Below, piece after piece: positions 8,406 to 17,890 of a stretch of DNA of 60,199 bases (position 1 is its first letter; every line of letters starts with the position of its first letter). This stretch comes from Buttiauxella noackiae ATCC 51607 (GTDB lineage: Bacteria; Pseudomonadota; Gammaproteobacteria; Enterobacterales; Enterobacteriaceae), in contig NZ_LXEO01000027.1 in the NCBI RefSeq assembly GCF_001654865.1, forward strand, positions 1-60,199, in the 5' to 3' direction. The notes under the pieces were generated by a model. The model saw only the letters and a list, made by a program, of their open reading frames with translations. It was not told the DNA's origin and did not search any database. A program made the translations under genes and the position numbers.

Positions 8406-9710
8406 TTACTGTGGCTTAAAGTCTATAGGTGCGTTTTTGAAAGCTTCATAAACGTCCTGGCTTGGCGGCTTTGGAATCTTCGCCAGACGTGCTGCCGCAA
8501 TGGCAGCCTGACACAGAGCCGGATCGCCACCTTCTGATTTGATATCAAGAAGTAAACCATCAGGAGCCAGTTTTATGCGCAATGAACAGGTCTTGCCACT
8601 GAAGGCAGGGTCCTGGTAAAACTTACTTTCTATTGCTGCTTTTATCTGACCTGCGTAACCACTGATTTCAGCACCAGAAGCGCCATTATTTTTAGTATTC
8701 CCTTTTCCAGCCGCAGCTGCGCTATTACCTTTCGCTCCTGCGCCAGTTTTCGGTGCATTCTTACCTGAGCTCAAGTCGCCAAACAGATCGTCAACACCCG
8801 CAGCGGCAGCTTTATCGGCCGCGGCTTTCTCAGCAGCAGCCTTTTTCTTAGCATCTGCAGCAGCTTTCTTATCAGCGGCTGCTTTTGCAGCAGCAGCCTT
8901 ATCGGCCGCAGCTTTTTCAGAGGCAGCTTTCTCGGCAGCGGCAGCTTCTGCTGCTGCTGCTTTCTTCTCAGCATCAGCAGCCTTTTTAGCGGCTTCAGCG
9001 GCAGCTTTCTTCTCAGCATCTTGCTGAGCTTTCTTCGCTGCAGCATCTGCGGCTTTCTTCTCGGCTTCTTGCTGAGATTTTTTCGCCGCAGCAGCGGCTT
9101 CAGCAGCTGCTTTTTTCTCTGCATCGGCGGCTTTTTTAGCTGCTTCTTCAGTGGCTTTCTTTTGCGCATCAGCTGCAGCTTTCTTCGCCGCTTCTTCCGC
9201 AGCCTTCGCCTGGGCGTCAGCCTGAGATTTTGCCTGAGCATCAGCCTGGGCTTTGGCGTCTGCTTTGGCTTTCGCCGCCGCTGCTTCAGCTTGCTTCTGT
9301 TGCTCCTGTGCTTCTTTAGCGGCTTCTTGCGCCTGTTTCTGCTGGTCTGCTTGTTGCTTCGCTTGTTCCTGCGCTTCCAGGCGTTCTTTCTCCAGTTGCT
9401 TCAGACGCTGTTGTTCAGCAGCCTGTTTTTCCTGAAGCTCTTCAGCCTGTTGCTGCGCCTGTTTCTCGCGTTGCTCAGCCGCACGTTTACTGCTCGCCTG
9501 CTGCTGTTGCTGACGATTATACTGCTGAACAACAGCACCCGGGTCGACCATGACCGCGTCAATAGCCGAACCCCCACCGCCGCCAGCACTGGCGTCGATG
9601 TGCTCGTCAAACGAACTCCAAATCAGGACTGCAATCAAAATGATATGCAGGATCACTGAGACGATTATCGCGCGCTTGAGCTTATCGTTTTCTATGGTTG
9701 CCTTTGACAC
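8406..9710 (-). CDS. tolA: Tol-Pal system protein TolA
   Basis: Inner-membrane protein that spans the periplasm and passes proton-motive energy from TolQR to TolB and Pal. The 434-residue protein has one membrane anchor (about residues 14-34), then a Gly-rich hinge. A very long Ala/Lys/Glu/Gln helical domain (about 65-310) is followed by a Gly/Ala/Asn linker. The globular C-terminal domain has two cysteines (KTCSLRI and ALCQAA) likely to form a disulfide. It is 13 residues longer than E. coli TolA (421 aa), the extra length being in the repetitive helical region. Confidence 0.97.
   Translation of the reverse strand: MSKATIENDKLKRAIIVSVILHIILIAVLIWSSFDEHIDASAGGGGGSAIDAVMVDPGAVVQQYNRQQQQQASSKRAAEQREKQAQQQAEELQEKQAAEQQRLKQLEKERLEAQEQAKQQADQQKQAQEAAKEAQEQQKQAEAAAAKAKADAKAQADAQAKSQADAQAKAAEEAAKKAAADAQKKATEEAAKKAADAEKKAAAEAAAAAKKSQQEAEKKAADAAAKKAQQDAEKKAAAEAAKKAADAEKKAAAAEAAAAEKAASEKAAADKAAAAKAAADKKAAADAKKKAAAEKAAADKAAAAGVDDLFGDLSSGKNAPKTGAGAKGNSAAAAGKGNTKNNGASGAEISGYAGQIKAAIESKFYQDPAFSGKTCSLRIKLAPDGLLLDIKSEGGDPALCQAAIAAARLAKIPKPPSQDVYEAFKNAPIDFKPQ
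8781..9518. repeat. Low-complexity repeat coding TolA domain II
   Basis: Short degenerate repeats encode units such as AAEKAAADK, AKKAADAEKK and Gln-rich EQQKQAE, forming the long periplasmic helix of TolA. Such tracts expand and contract by slippage or recombination, which explains the different length from E. coli. They also create long spurious open frames on the opposite strand. Confidence 0.8.
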
Positions 9711-9738
9711 TATCGGTTCCCAAATATCGCGAGATGGA

Positions 9739-10164
9739 TCAGATTGGCTGCGTCATCAGACCGACGGATTTCACACCTGCGCTATGCAGCATGTTAAGTG
9801 CTTTGATAATTTCCTCGTAAGGAACATCTTTAGCACCACCGATCAAAAAGACCGTTTTCGGGTTTGCCTGTAAACGACGCTGTGCTTCCGCAATAACCTG
9901 TTCAGATGGCAACTGGTCCATACGGTCTTTCTCAACCACCACGCTGTACTGCCCTACCCCGGACACTTCAATAATAACCGGCGGTTCATCGTTACTGCTC
10001 ACCGTCTGCGAATCTGTCGCATCAGGTAGATCGACTTCAACGCTTTGAGTGATGATAGGTGCCGTTGCCATAAAGATAAGCAACAGCACCAGCAGCACGT
10101 CCAGAAGAGGAACGATGTTAATTTCTGACTTTAGTTCACGACGACCACGTGTACGTCTGGCCAT
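9739..10164 (-). CDS. tolR: Tol-Pal system protein TolR
   Basis: Inner-membrane subunit of the TolQR proton channel, a relative of ExbD and MotB. The 141-residue protein has one transmembrane helix (about 18-40, VPLLDVLLVLLLIFM) containing the conserved Asp that carries the proton pathway, then a periplasmic domain ending SVGLMTQPI. It lies 10 bp after tolQ and 28 bp before tolA, in the operon order known from E. coli. Confidence 0.97.
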   Translation of the reverse strand: MARRTRGRRELKSEINIVPLLDVLLVLLLIFMATAPIITQSVEVDLPDATDSQTVSSNDEPPVIIEVSGVGQYSVVVEKDRMDQLPSEQVIAEAQRRLQANPKTVFLIGGAKDVPYEEIIKALNMLHSAGVKSVGLMTQPI

Positions 10165-10174
10165 GACTTACCCC

Positions 10175-11262
<1,088 letters not shown>

Positions 11263-11346
11263 AATACATCCCGGTAATGCAATTTAACGTTGCTACTATA
11301 CGCAAGAGGATGGGGGTTGGGAATGGGTTGCATTAAACGTTAGGTA

Positions 11347-11380
11347 AATATTTATGGGCTTGTTAAAGCCCATAAATATT
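11347..11380 (-). terminator. Hairpin terminator after the cyd operon
   Basis: A perfect 14-bp inverted repeat, AATATTTATGGGCT and AGCCCATAAATATT, encloses a 6-nt loop 29 bp after ybgE. Read on the minus strand the distal arm is AU-rich (AUAAAUAUU), so it probably ends cydABX-ybgE transcription. It is nearly symmetrical and could act in either direction. Confidence 0.65.
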
Positions 11381-11409
11381 CTATGAAAATCTTTGAGGTT
11401 AAAGAAGCA

Positions 11410-11703
11410 TCAGAAGAAGAAAATAGCCAGTCCTGCCAGCAAGACTAATTGTGCAGGTAACGGGCTAAAAACCCCCTGCCACAGCACTTTACGAGGGCGA
11501 AAACCCACGCCATGAATCACACCAGTGCATACAGCCCACATCAACAAAAAACCATGCCAGATTTCGAGGCTACTGGTTTTCGCCGCAAAGCGGGACGGGT
11601 CCCAAAATATACACACAGCAAGAACTAATGCCATTATCAAGGAAAGAGCCCTTAAAGGGCTCTTATCCATTACCGCATAGAGCTTCGCGATAATTGCTTC
11701 CAT
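11410..11703 (-). CDS. ybgE: Cyd operon membrane protein YbgE
   Basis: A small inner-membrane protein of 97 residues with three predicted membrane segments, always found with cydAB in enterics; its function is not established. It shares WDPSRFAAKTSSLEIWHG and the GVGFRPRKVLWQG block with E. coli YbgE. The ATG at 11703 overlaps the cydX stop (TGATG) and gives exactly the E. coli length; an in-frame TTG one codon upstream is less likely. Confidence 0.92.
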   Translation of the reverse strand: MEAIIAKLYAVMDKSPLRALSLIMALVLAVCIFWDPSRFAAKTSSLEIWHGFLLMWAVCTGVIHGVGFRPRKVLWQGVFSPLPAQLVLLAGLAIFFF

Positions 11704-11816
11704 CAAATTTCTTCTTTACCGGCTTTAGCAGCTTCAACGTGCTCAAGTGCCAGGGCGGTAATGATGCCAAAAGCACAGGCAAGAAGCGTCCCCAGAATCC
11801 ATGCAAAGTACCACAT
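11703..11816 (-). CDS. cydX: Cytochrome bd-I small subunit CydX
   Basis: A 37-residue single-pass membrane protein, MWYFAWILGT... to ...AAKAGKEEI, nearly identical to E. coli CydX (YbgT). It is required for stability and full activity of cytochrome bd-I. It lies 14 bp after cydB, and its stop overlaps the ybgE start. Easily missed because it is very short and nested in a longer frame. Confidence 0.95.
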   Translation of the reverse strand: MWYFAWILGTLLACAFGIITALALEHVEAAKAGKEEI

Positions 11817-11830
11817 AATCAGCTCCTTAC

Positions 11831-12970
11831 TTAGTACAGAGAGTGGGTGTTGCTTTCGATATGCTCTTTGGTGATTCGACCGAACATTTTCCAGTAACAC
11901 CAGGTGGTGTAGATAAGAATGATCGGTACAAATACCGCAGCAACATAGGTCATCACATTCAGAGTTAACTGGCTGGATGTTGCATCCCACATAGTGAGGC
12001 TAGCATTCAACATGGTGCTTGAAGGCATCACGAACGGGAACATCGCCACACCAGCAGTCAGAATCACACAAGCCAAAGTCAATGAGGAGAACACGAATGC
12101 CATCGCGCCTTTCTCAAGACGAGACATCAACACAGTCAATAGAGGCAGAACCACACCCAGAGCCGGAATGAGCCACAGAATCGGCATATTATTGAAGTTC
12201 ACCATCCAGGCACCAGCCTGACGAGCGACTTCTTTAGTCAGCGGATTCGATGCTGCATGGTGGTTCAACTCTGAAGTCACAACGTAACCATCGATGCCGT
12301 AAATCACCCAAACACCAGCAAGTGCGAAGCACACCATCATCACCAGCGCTGAAATTTGCGCAGCGGCTTTAGCGCGAAGATGCAATTCACCCACAGTACG
12401 CATTTGCAGGTAAGTTGCTCCCTGAGCAAGGATCATGGAGACGCTCACGACACCAGCCAACAGGCCAAACGGGTTCAGCAACTGGAAGAAGTTTCCGGTG
12501 TAGTACAGACGCAGATACTCATCAACGTGGAACGGCACGCCTTGCAGCAAGTTGCCGAACGCCACACCGATAACCAACGGCGGCACAAAACTACCAATGA
12601 AAATGCCCCAGTCCCACATGCCACGCCAACGCATGTCTTCAATCTTCGAACGGTAGTCAAAACCTACCGGACGGAAGAACAATGAAGCCAGCACTAGAAT
12701 CATTGCCACATAGAAACCGGAGAACGCAGCTGCATAAACCATCGGCCAGGCAGCAAACAATGCACCGCCAGCAGTAATGAGCCATACCTGGTTACCGTCC
12801 CAGTGAGGGGCGATGGAGTTCACCATGATGCGGCGTTCAACGTCTGTTTTGCCAATGATACGGGACAGCATACCTACGCCCATATCAAAGCCATCAGTAA
12901 CTGCAAAACCAATCAGCAGAATGCCAACCAGCAGCCACCAGATAAAACGCAATACTTCATAATCGATCAT
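11831..12970 (-). CDS. cydB: Cytochrome bd-I ubiquinol oxidase subunit II
   Basis: Membrane subunit of the high-affinity quinol oxidase that reduces oxygen to water when oxygen is scarce. The 379-residue protein has the E. coli length, about eight to nine transmembrane helices and the family start MIDYEVLRFIWWLLVG. GFDMGVG and HWDGNQVWLITAGGA are conserved landmarks. It follows cydA by 15 bp. Confidence 0.98.
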   Translation of the reverse strand: MIDYEVLRFIWWLLVGILLIGFAVTDGFDMGVGMLSRIIGKTDVERRIMVNSIAPHWDGNQVWLITAGGALFAAWPMVYAAAFSGFYVAMILVLASLFFRPVGFDYRSKIEDMRWRGMWDWGIFIGSFVPPLVIGVAFGNLLQGVPFHVDEYLRLYYTGNFFQLLNPFGLLAGVVSVSMILAQGATYLQMRTVGELHLRAKAAAQISALVMMVCFALAGVWVIYGIDGYVVTSELNHHAASNPLTKEVARQAGAWMVNFNNMPILWLIPALGVVLPLLTVLMSRLEKGAMAFVFSSLTLACVILTAGVAMFPFVMPSSTMLNASLTMWDATSSQLTLNVMTYVAAVFVPIILIYTTWCYWKMFGRITKEHIESNTHSLY

Positions 12971-12985
12971 TTGACGACTCCTGTC

Positions 12986-14554
12986 TTAGCGTGCCGGCTG
13001 AGAGGTCACATTGGACTGCTCAAAGTGATAGCGACCTGTTTTCAGACTGCTCGGCCCAAGGCGAGCAAATTTAAACATCAGGAACAGTTCCGCCACCATA
13101 AACAGCGTATAAAGGCCGCAAATCAGTACCATGGAGAAGATCAGATCGCCCACAGTAAGAGAGGAGTTAGCAACCGCAGTTGGCAATACCTCACCAACAG
13201 CCCATGGCTGACGACCGTATTCGGCAACAAACCAACCAGATTCAATCGCAATCCACGGCAGTGGGATACCATACAGCGCCGCACGCAACAGCCATTTTTT
13301 CGAGCCGATTGCATTACGCGTCACAGTCCAGAACGAAGCGGCGATGATGAACAGCATCAGGAAGCCACAACCCACCATGATACGGAATGCAAAGTACAGC
13401 GGAGCGACACGAGGAATAGAATCCTTAGTTGCTTTCTGAATCTGCTCTTCCGTCGCGTCAGAGACGTTAGGGGTATAGCGTTTTAGCAGCAAACCATAAC
13501 CTAAGTCTTTTTTGACGGACTCAAAGTTATCGCGAACCGCCTGGTCTTTAGAGCCAGCACGTAATTGTTCCAGCAGGCTATAAGCCTTCATGCCGTTACG
13601 AATACGTTCTTCGTGTTGCACCATCAAGTCTTTCAGACCAATAACTTGCTTATCCACAGAGCGGGTGGCGATGATGCCAAGCGCGTATGGGATCTGGATC
13701 GCATAGCTATTTTCTTGCTTGTCCTGGTTCGGGATACCAAACAGCGTAAATGCTGCTGGAGCTGGTTGAGTTTCCCACTCTGCTTCAATAGCAGCCAGTT
13801 TGGTTTTCTGTACGTCACCCATCTCGTAACCAGATTCATCACCCAGCACGATTACAGACAGGATTGCCGCCATACCAAAGCTTGCAGCGATTGCAAAAGA
13901 ACGCTTCGCAAATGCAACGTCACGGCCTTTAAGCAAGTAGTAAGAGCTCACACCGAGGATGAACATCGCACCACATACGTAACCAGACGCTACGGTGTGA
14001 ACGAATTTCACCTGCGCAACCGGGTTAAGGACCAGTTCAGAGAAACTGACCATCTCCATACGCATCGTTTCGAAGTTGAAGTCGGAAGCAATCGGGTTCT
14101 GCATCCAGCCGTTTGCGACCAGAATCCACAATGCAGAAAGGTTGGAGCCAAGTGCCACCAGCCAGGTTACCGCCATGTGCTGAACTTTGCCCAGACGATC
14201 CCAACCGAAGAAGAACAGACCTACAAAGGTGGATTCAAGGAAGAATGCCATCAGGCCTTCGATGGCCAGTGGGGCACCAAAAATATCACCCACGTAGTGT
14301 GAATAGTAAGACCAGTTTGTACCGAACTGGAACTCCATGGTTAAACCGGTAGCCACGCCCAAAGCAAAGTTGATACCAAACAACTTGCCCCAGAACTTGG
14401 TCATATCTTTATAAATTTGCTTACCTGACAGAACGTACACAGTTTCCATAATGGCCAACAAGAACGCCATACCGAGCGTTAGTGGCACAAACAGAAAGTG
14501 GTACATCGCGGTCAAGGCAAACTGTAAGCGCGACAGTTCGACAATATCAAACAT
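12986..14554 (-). CDS. cydA: Cytochrome bd-I ubiquinol oxidase subunit I
   Basis: Haem-bearing subunit of the bd-I oxidase, which oxidises ubiquinol on the periplasmic side. The 522-residue protein has the E. coli length, His19 (a haem ligand), the long Q loop with the insert typical of the enterobacterial type, and the signature [15 protein letters not shown]. The start MFDIVELSR at 14554 has AGGAG 5 nt upstream; the frame runs on to 14620 without family support. Upstream are two ArcA-like sites and an FNR-like half site, in line with the known ArcA activation and FNR repression of cydAB. Confidence 0.98.
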   Translation of the reverse strand: MFDIVELSRLQFALTAMYHFLFVPLTLGMAFLLAIMETVYVLSGKQIYKDMTKFWGKLFGINFALGVATGLTMEFQFGTNWSYYSHYVGDIFGAPLAIEGLMAFFLESTFVGLFFFGWDRLGKVQHMAVTWLVALGSNLSALWILVANGWMQNPIASDFNFETMRMEMVSFSELVLNPVAQVKFVHTVASGYVCGAMFILGVSSYYLLKGRDVAFAKRSFAIAASFGMAAILSVIVLGDESGYEMGDVQKTKLAAIEAEWETQPAPAAFTLFGIPNQDKQENSYAIQIPYALGIIATRSVDKQVIGLKDLMVQHEERIRNGMKAYSLLEQLRAGSKDQAVRDNFESVKKDLGYGLLLKRYTPNVSDATEEQIQKATKDSIPRVAPLYFAFRIMVGCGFLMLFIIAASFWTVTRNAIGSKKWLLRAALYGIPLPWIAIESGWFVAEYGRQPWAVGEVLPTAVANSSLTVGDLIFSMVLICGLYTLFMVAELFLMFKFARLGPSSLKTGRYHFEQSNVTSQPAR

Positions 14555-14894
14555 CTTGACTCCTTGCTCTTCGCATGAAGACTCCGACCGTGGCTCACCG
14601 TAAGGAAAACCACAACGCATGCCCTAATACAAAAACATTCGCTTCCAGACTTCATCCCTTCGTCATTTTATTTGCATGTGACGAAGAAAGATGAAAGGTT
14701 ACAAACACGTTAATAAAAACCAAAAATAATCCGCAAATATATTACCCTGCAATTTCCCTACAATAAATAGGTAATTGCTTAGTGTTATTTACGTTTCTCG
14801 ACAGTGATCAATTTATAGCGAAAATGTCCCTCAACAGCCAGTTTGATCTGCAACAATTTACGCTGTTTTGCATACCACTAGCCAGTTTTAGATA

Positions 14895-14908
14895 TTGATC
14901 TAGCGCAA
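14895..14908. promoter_or_regulatory. FNR-like site upstream of cydA
   Basis: TTGATCTAGCGCAA has a perfect left half of the FNR consensus TTGAT-N4-ATCAA and a weaker right half (8 of 10 positions in all). FNR represses cydAB anaerobically in E. coli. Confidence 0.4.
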
Positions 14909-14921
14909 TTTATTCCATGGT

Positions 14922-14931
14922 TGTTAATTTA
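14922..14931. promoter_or_regulatory. ArcA-like site upstream of cydA
   Basis: TGTTAATTTA matches the ArcA consensus WGTTAATTAW at 9 of 10 positions. ArcA activates cydAB under microaerobic conditions in E. coli. Confidence 0.45.
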
Positions 14932-14961
14932 GTTTCCCACTTAAATTAATAGTAAAGCTGA

Positions 14962-14971
14962 TGTTAATGAT
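14962..14971. promoter_or_regulatory. Second ArcA-like site upstream of cydA
   Basis: TGTTAATGAT matches WGTTAATTAW at 9 of 10 positions, 40 bp from the first ArcA-like site, so the two lie on about the same face of the helix. It runs into the dyad GATATGTTTTGAACATATC at 14969-14987. Confidence 0.45.
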
Positions 14972-15536
14972 ATGTTTTGAACATATCACTAAGGTTAATA
15001 GAAAAATGACACCCATAAACAAAAATTATTTATTGCAGAGAAGTTAAAAAATAAATTCCGAGCATTAACAGCGATCGTTTTTTATCTGCTCTCGCTATTT
15101 TCATGGGGCTGTTTCTTTCCCTACCTTAAACTAACAATTAATTTACTTTTAATGTTTTATTATTTAACAAGACACTGTTTTTGATAAGGTTAGTCGTAAG
15201 TAGTCTAGTCCTTAAAAACATAAAACATTTAAAAACTGACCTTAAAAAAAACCGCAGAATTACGCCCGACGAGCCATTACCAGATACGATTTTGACGGTA
15301 TGTGAAAGCGGAAAGGTTTGGACTCCCCTGCCCTTGCTGATTGTTGTTACAGTGAATTTTCATCCATTTTCCCTTTTTGATAACCAACACACCGGTCATG
15401 ATGCTCCAACATCGATGCTAACAGTAGAAGTGAAAGGTTTTCGGCTTTTTAAGCTACTGAGGCTGCCAAATCGCTCAAGGTGTCATAAGTGGCTGTTAAG
15501 GGAAGACTCCAATCAATAACCGCAAATTTTGCCCAT

Positions 15537-15561
15537 AAAAAAGGCCGCCCAGTGGGCGGCC
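15537..15561 (-). terminator. Terminator of the sdh-suc operon
   Basis: A perfect 8-bp GC stem GGCCGCCC/GGGCGGCC with a 3-nt loop is followed on the minus strand by TTTTTT. It also forms the 3' end of the predicted SdhX RNA. Confidence 0.92.
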
Positions 15562-15640
15562 AACCATGTCGAACATTTATCTCCTTCGCACCAGGAGCCG
15601 TAACAGCGTTAGCTGCTCTCACTTACCCGTAAATTACGCT
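15537..15640 (-). ncRNA. sdhX: Probable SdhX (RybD) sRNA in the suc 3' UTR
   Basis: In E. coli the sdhCDAB-sucABCD transcript is processed at its 3' end to the Hfq-dependent sRNA SdhX, in forms of about 38 and 104 nt, which represses ackA. Here the last 38 nt of the predicted transcript (15574-15537) start GUUCGACAUGG and end in a GC-rich terminator with six U. Its UCGACAUGG is perfectly complementary to CCAUGUCGA at the ackA start codon (56720-56728). The 5' end given assumes the long form and is arbitrary. The upstream part overlaps a repeat element and would differ from E. coli. Confidence 0.65.
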
Positions 15641-15690
15641 CACGGGATAAGCTCGCTTGCTGTCTTGCTACAACTCCAACTGCTCAGGGG
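15580..15690. repeat. Dispersed repeat in the suc 3' UTR
   Basis: The reverse complement shares the 23-nt core GGAG(T/C)TGTAGCAAG(A/G)C(A/G)GCAAGC with the element upstream of gltA (20 of 23 identical; 15655-15677 here, 25901-25923 there). Stem-forming CCCGT...ACGGG sequence follows the core, as in the gltA copy. The outer limits are approximate. Confidence 0.5.
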
Positions 15691-15710
15691 ACTTACTCTT
15701 ATCTCTTTGC

Positions 15711-16583
15711 TTACTGAGGCAAAATAGCTTTCAGTGCGTCACCGATATCAGCCAGGCTGCGAACAGTTTTCACGCCTGCGGCTTCCAGTGCTGCGAATTT
15801 CTCATCCGCAGTCCCTTTACCGCCCGCGATGATGGCGCCTGCGTGGCCCATACGCTTGCCTTTCGGCGCAGTGACACCTGCGATGTAACCAACAACTGGC
15901 TTGGTGACATGCTCTTTGATGTAAGCTGCAGCTTCTTCTTCAGCGCTACCGCCGATCTCGCCGATCATCACGATAGCTTCAGTCTTCGGATCTTCCTGGA
16001 ACATTTTCAGGATATCGATGAAGTTAGATCCAGGGATCGGGTCACCGCCGATGCCTACGCAAGTAGACTGGCCCAGACCGATATCAGTGGTCTGTTTAAC
16101 CGCTTCATAAGTCAACGTACCGGAGCGGGAAACGATGCCCACTTTGCCCGGCAGGTGAATGTGGCCTGGCATGATACCGATTTTGCACTCGCCTGGAGTG
16201 ATAACACCTGGGCAGTTTGGCCCGATCATGCGCACGCCAGCTTCGTCCAGTTTCACTTTCACCGTCAGCATATCCAGCGTCGGGATGCCTTCAGTGATAG
16301 TGATAATCAGCTTAATGCCTGCATCGATAGCTTCCAGAATGGAGTCTTTGCAGAACGGAGCTGGGACGTAGATAACAGATGCTGTTGCACCGGTTGCTTC
16401 TACCGCTTCACGCACGGTATTAAATACTGGCAGGCCGAGGTGCTCAGTGCCGCCTTTACCTGGCGTAACACCGCCAACCATCTGCGTACCGTATGCAATC
16501 GCCTGCTCGGAGTGGAAAGTCCCCTGGCTGCCGGTGAAACCCTGGCAAATCACCTTGGTATTTTTATCGATCAAAATGGACAT
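15711..16583 (-). CDS. sucD: Succinyl-CoA synthetase alpha subunit
   Basis: With SucC it converts succinyl-CoA to succinate with formation of ATP in the TCA cycle. The 290-residue protein has the CoA-binding Rossmann domain ([11 protein letters not shown], about residues 15-25) and the phospho-histidine His247 in the loop [17 protein letters not shown]. The ATG overlaps the sucC stop by one base, indicating translational coupling and equal synthesis. It is the last coding gene of the operon, and its 3' UTR carries the probable SdhX sRNA. Confidence 0.98.
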   Translation of the reverse strand: MSILIDKNTKVICQGFTGSQGTFHSEQAIAYGTQMVGGVTPGKGGTEHLGLPVFNTVREAVEATGATASVIYVPAPFCKDSILEAIDAGIKLIITITEGIPTLDMLTVKVKLDEAGVRMIGPNCPGVITPGECKIGIMPGHIHLPGKVGIVSRSGTLTYEAVKQTTDIGLGQSTCVGIGGDPIPGSNFIDILKMFQEDPKTEAIVMIGEIGGSAEEEAAAYIKEHVTKPVVGYIAGVTAPKGKRMGHAGAIIAGGKGTADEKFAALEAAGVKTVRSLADIGDALKAILPQ

Positions 16584-17749
16584 TATTTCCCCTCCACGGC
16601 AGCAACAACCTGCTGTGCTGCATCCGTCAGACTTTTCGCTGCAATAATATTCAGGCCACTATCTGCCAGTTTTTTCGCACCCAGTTCCGCATTGTTACCT
16701 TCCAGACGAACGACCACTGGAACGTTAACACCGACTTCTGCAACCGCACCAATGATGCCGTCTGCGATCAGGTCGCAACGTACGATACCGCCGAAGATGT
16801 TAACCAGAACCGCTTTCACTTTGTCGTCAGACAGAATGATTTTGAATGCTTCGGTTACGCGTTCTTTGGTTGCGCCGCCGCCAACGTCCAGGAAGTTTGC
16901 TGGTTCGCCGCCGTGCAGTTTAACGATGTCCATGGTGCCCATTGCCAGGCCCGCACCGTTAACCATGCAACCGATGTTGCCATCAAGCGCAACGTAGTTC
17001 AGTTCCCACTGTGCAGCCTGAGATTCACGCGCATCTTCCTGGCTTGGGTCGCGCATTTCGCGCAGCTCTGGCTGGCGGAACAGTGCGTTGCCATCAGCGC
17101 CCAGTTTGCCATCCAGGCACACCAGATCACCCTGCTTAGTGATAACCAGCGGGTTGATTTCGATAAGTGCCAGGTCGCGCTCAAGGAAGATATTCGCCAG
17201 ACCCATAAAGATCTTAGTGAACTGCTGAACTTGTTTACCTTCCAGACCCAGTTTGAAGGCCAGTTCACGGCCCTGATAAGGCATTGGGCCTGCCAGCGGA
17301 TCCAGTGCAACTTTGTGGATCAGGTGCGGAGTTTCTTCCGCAACTTTCTCAATTTCCACGCCACCTTCGGTAGACGCCATAAACACTACGCGACGAGAGC
17401 TACGATCAACCACCGCGCCAAGATACAGTTCTTTATCAATGTCAGTCGCAGCTTCAACCAGAATCTGGTGAACCGGCTGGCCATTTGCGTCTGTCTGGTA
17501 GGTTACGAGGCGTTTGCCCAGCCAGTGCTCAGCAAAAGCACGGATATCTTCTTTGCTGTTGACCACTTTCACGCCGCCCGCTTTACCGCGGCCACCAGCA
17601 TGAACCTGACATTTCACCACCCACGGACCTGCACCAATTTTTGATGCTGCTTCTTCCGCTTCACGCGGTGTGTTACAGGCGTAACCGACTGGAGCCGGCA
17701 GGCCATATCGCGCAAACAACTGTTTCGCCTGATACTCGTGTAAGTTCAT
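16583..17749 (-). CDS. sucC: Succinyl-CoA synthetase beta subunit
   Basis: Nucleotide- and succinate-binding subunit of succinyl-CoA synthetase. The 388-residue protein has the E. coli length. It has an N-terminal ATP-grasp domain ([34 protein letters not shown]) and a C-terminal ligase domain with [20 protein letters not shown] pair fills the 141-bp gap after sucB, suggesting separate mRNA stability for sucAB and sucCD. Confidence 0.98.
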   Translation of the reverse strand: MNLHEYQAKQLFARYGLPAPVGYACNTPREAEEAASKIGAGPWVVKCQVHAGGRGKAGGVKVVNSKEDIRAFAEHWLGKRLVTYQTDANGQPVHQILVEAATDIDKELYLGAVVDRSSRRVVFMASTEGGVEIEKVAEETPHLIHKVALDPLAGPMPYQGRELAFKLGLEGKQVQQFTKIFMGLANIFLERDLALIEINPLVITKQGDLVCLDGKLGADGNALFRQPELREMRDPSQEDARESQAAQWELNYVALDGNIGCMVNGAGLAMGTMDIVKLHGGEPANFLDVGGGATKERVTEAFKIILSDDKVKAVLVNIFGGIVRCDLIADGIIGAVAEVGVNVPVVVRLEGNNAELGAKKLADSGLNIIAAKSLTDAAQQVVAAVEGK

Positions 17750-17789
17750 GAGTTCTATCCATCCTTCAGGGTAATCGTTATCTTTTACC

Positions 17790-17870
17790 CGTAGGTCTGA
17801 TAAGACGCCGCAGCGTCGCCATCTGACATTACGTCGGATGACGGCGTGAACGCCTTATCCGACCTACGGG
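17790..17870. repeat. REP pair (BIME) between sucB and sucC
   Basis: Two inverted REP units occur: one with CGTAGGTCTGATAAGACGCC, the other with ACGCCTTATCCGACCTACGG, each carrying an internal GC-rich stem. They lie inside the suc operon. Such elements stabilise upstream mRNA or bind gyrase in enterics. Confidence 0.85.
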
Positions 17871-17890
17871 GCAGGTGATATTAAAAATTA

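Larger units (their letters stand above)
14555..15536. other. Long AT-rich gene-free region between cydA and suc
   Basis: About 980 bp without a supported gene. In E. coli mngR, mngA and mngB lie between sucD and cydA; none is present here. The cydA-proximal part holds the FNR- and ArcA-like sites. The middle (14990-15180) is very AT-rich. A 112-codon plus-strand frame at 15181-15519 has no plausible start or family features. Confidence 0.7.

Noticed and set aside
9021-9659. 212-codon frame opposite tolA, rich in Leu, Phe, Cys and Arg
   Set aside because: It is the antisense of the repetitive Ala/Lys tract of tolA, a common source of spurious long frames.
15181-15519. 112-codon plus-strand open frame between cydA and sucD
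   Set aside because: It starts with a TTG without ribosome binding site, the translation has no recognisable domain, and the DNA composition differs from coding neighbours.
15657-16997. 446-codon plus-strand frame opposite sucCD
   Set aside because: It runs across two well-supported genes in a shadow frame; highly expressed genes with strong codon bias often leave the antisense frame open.
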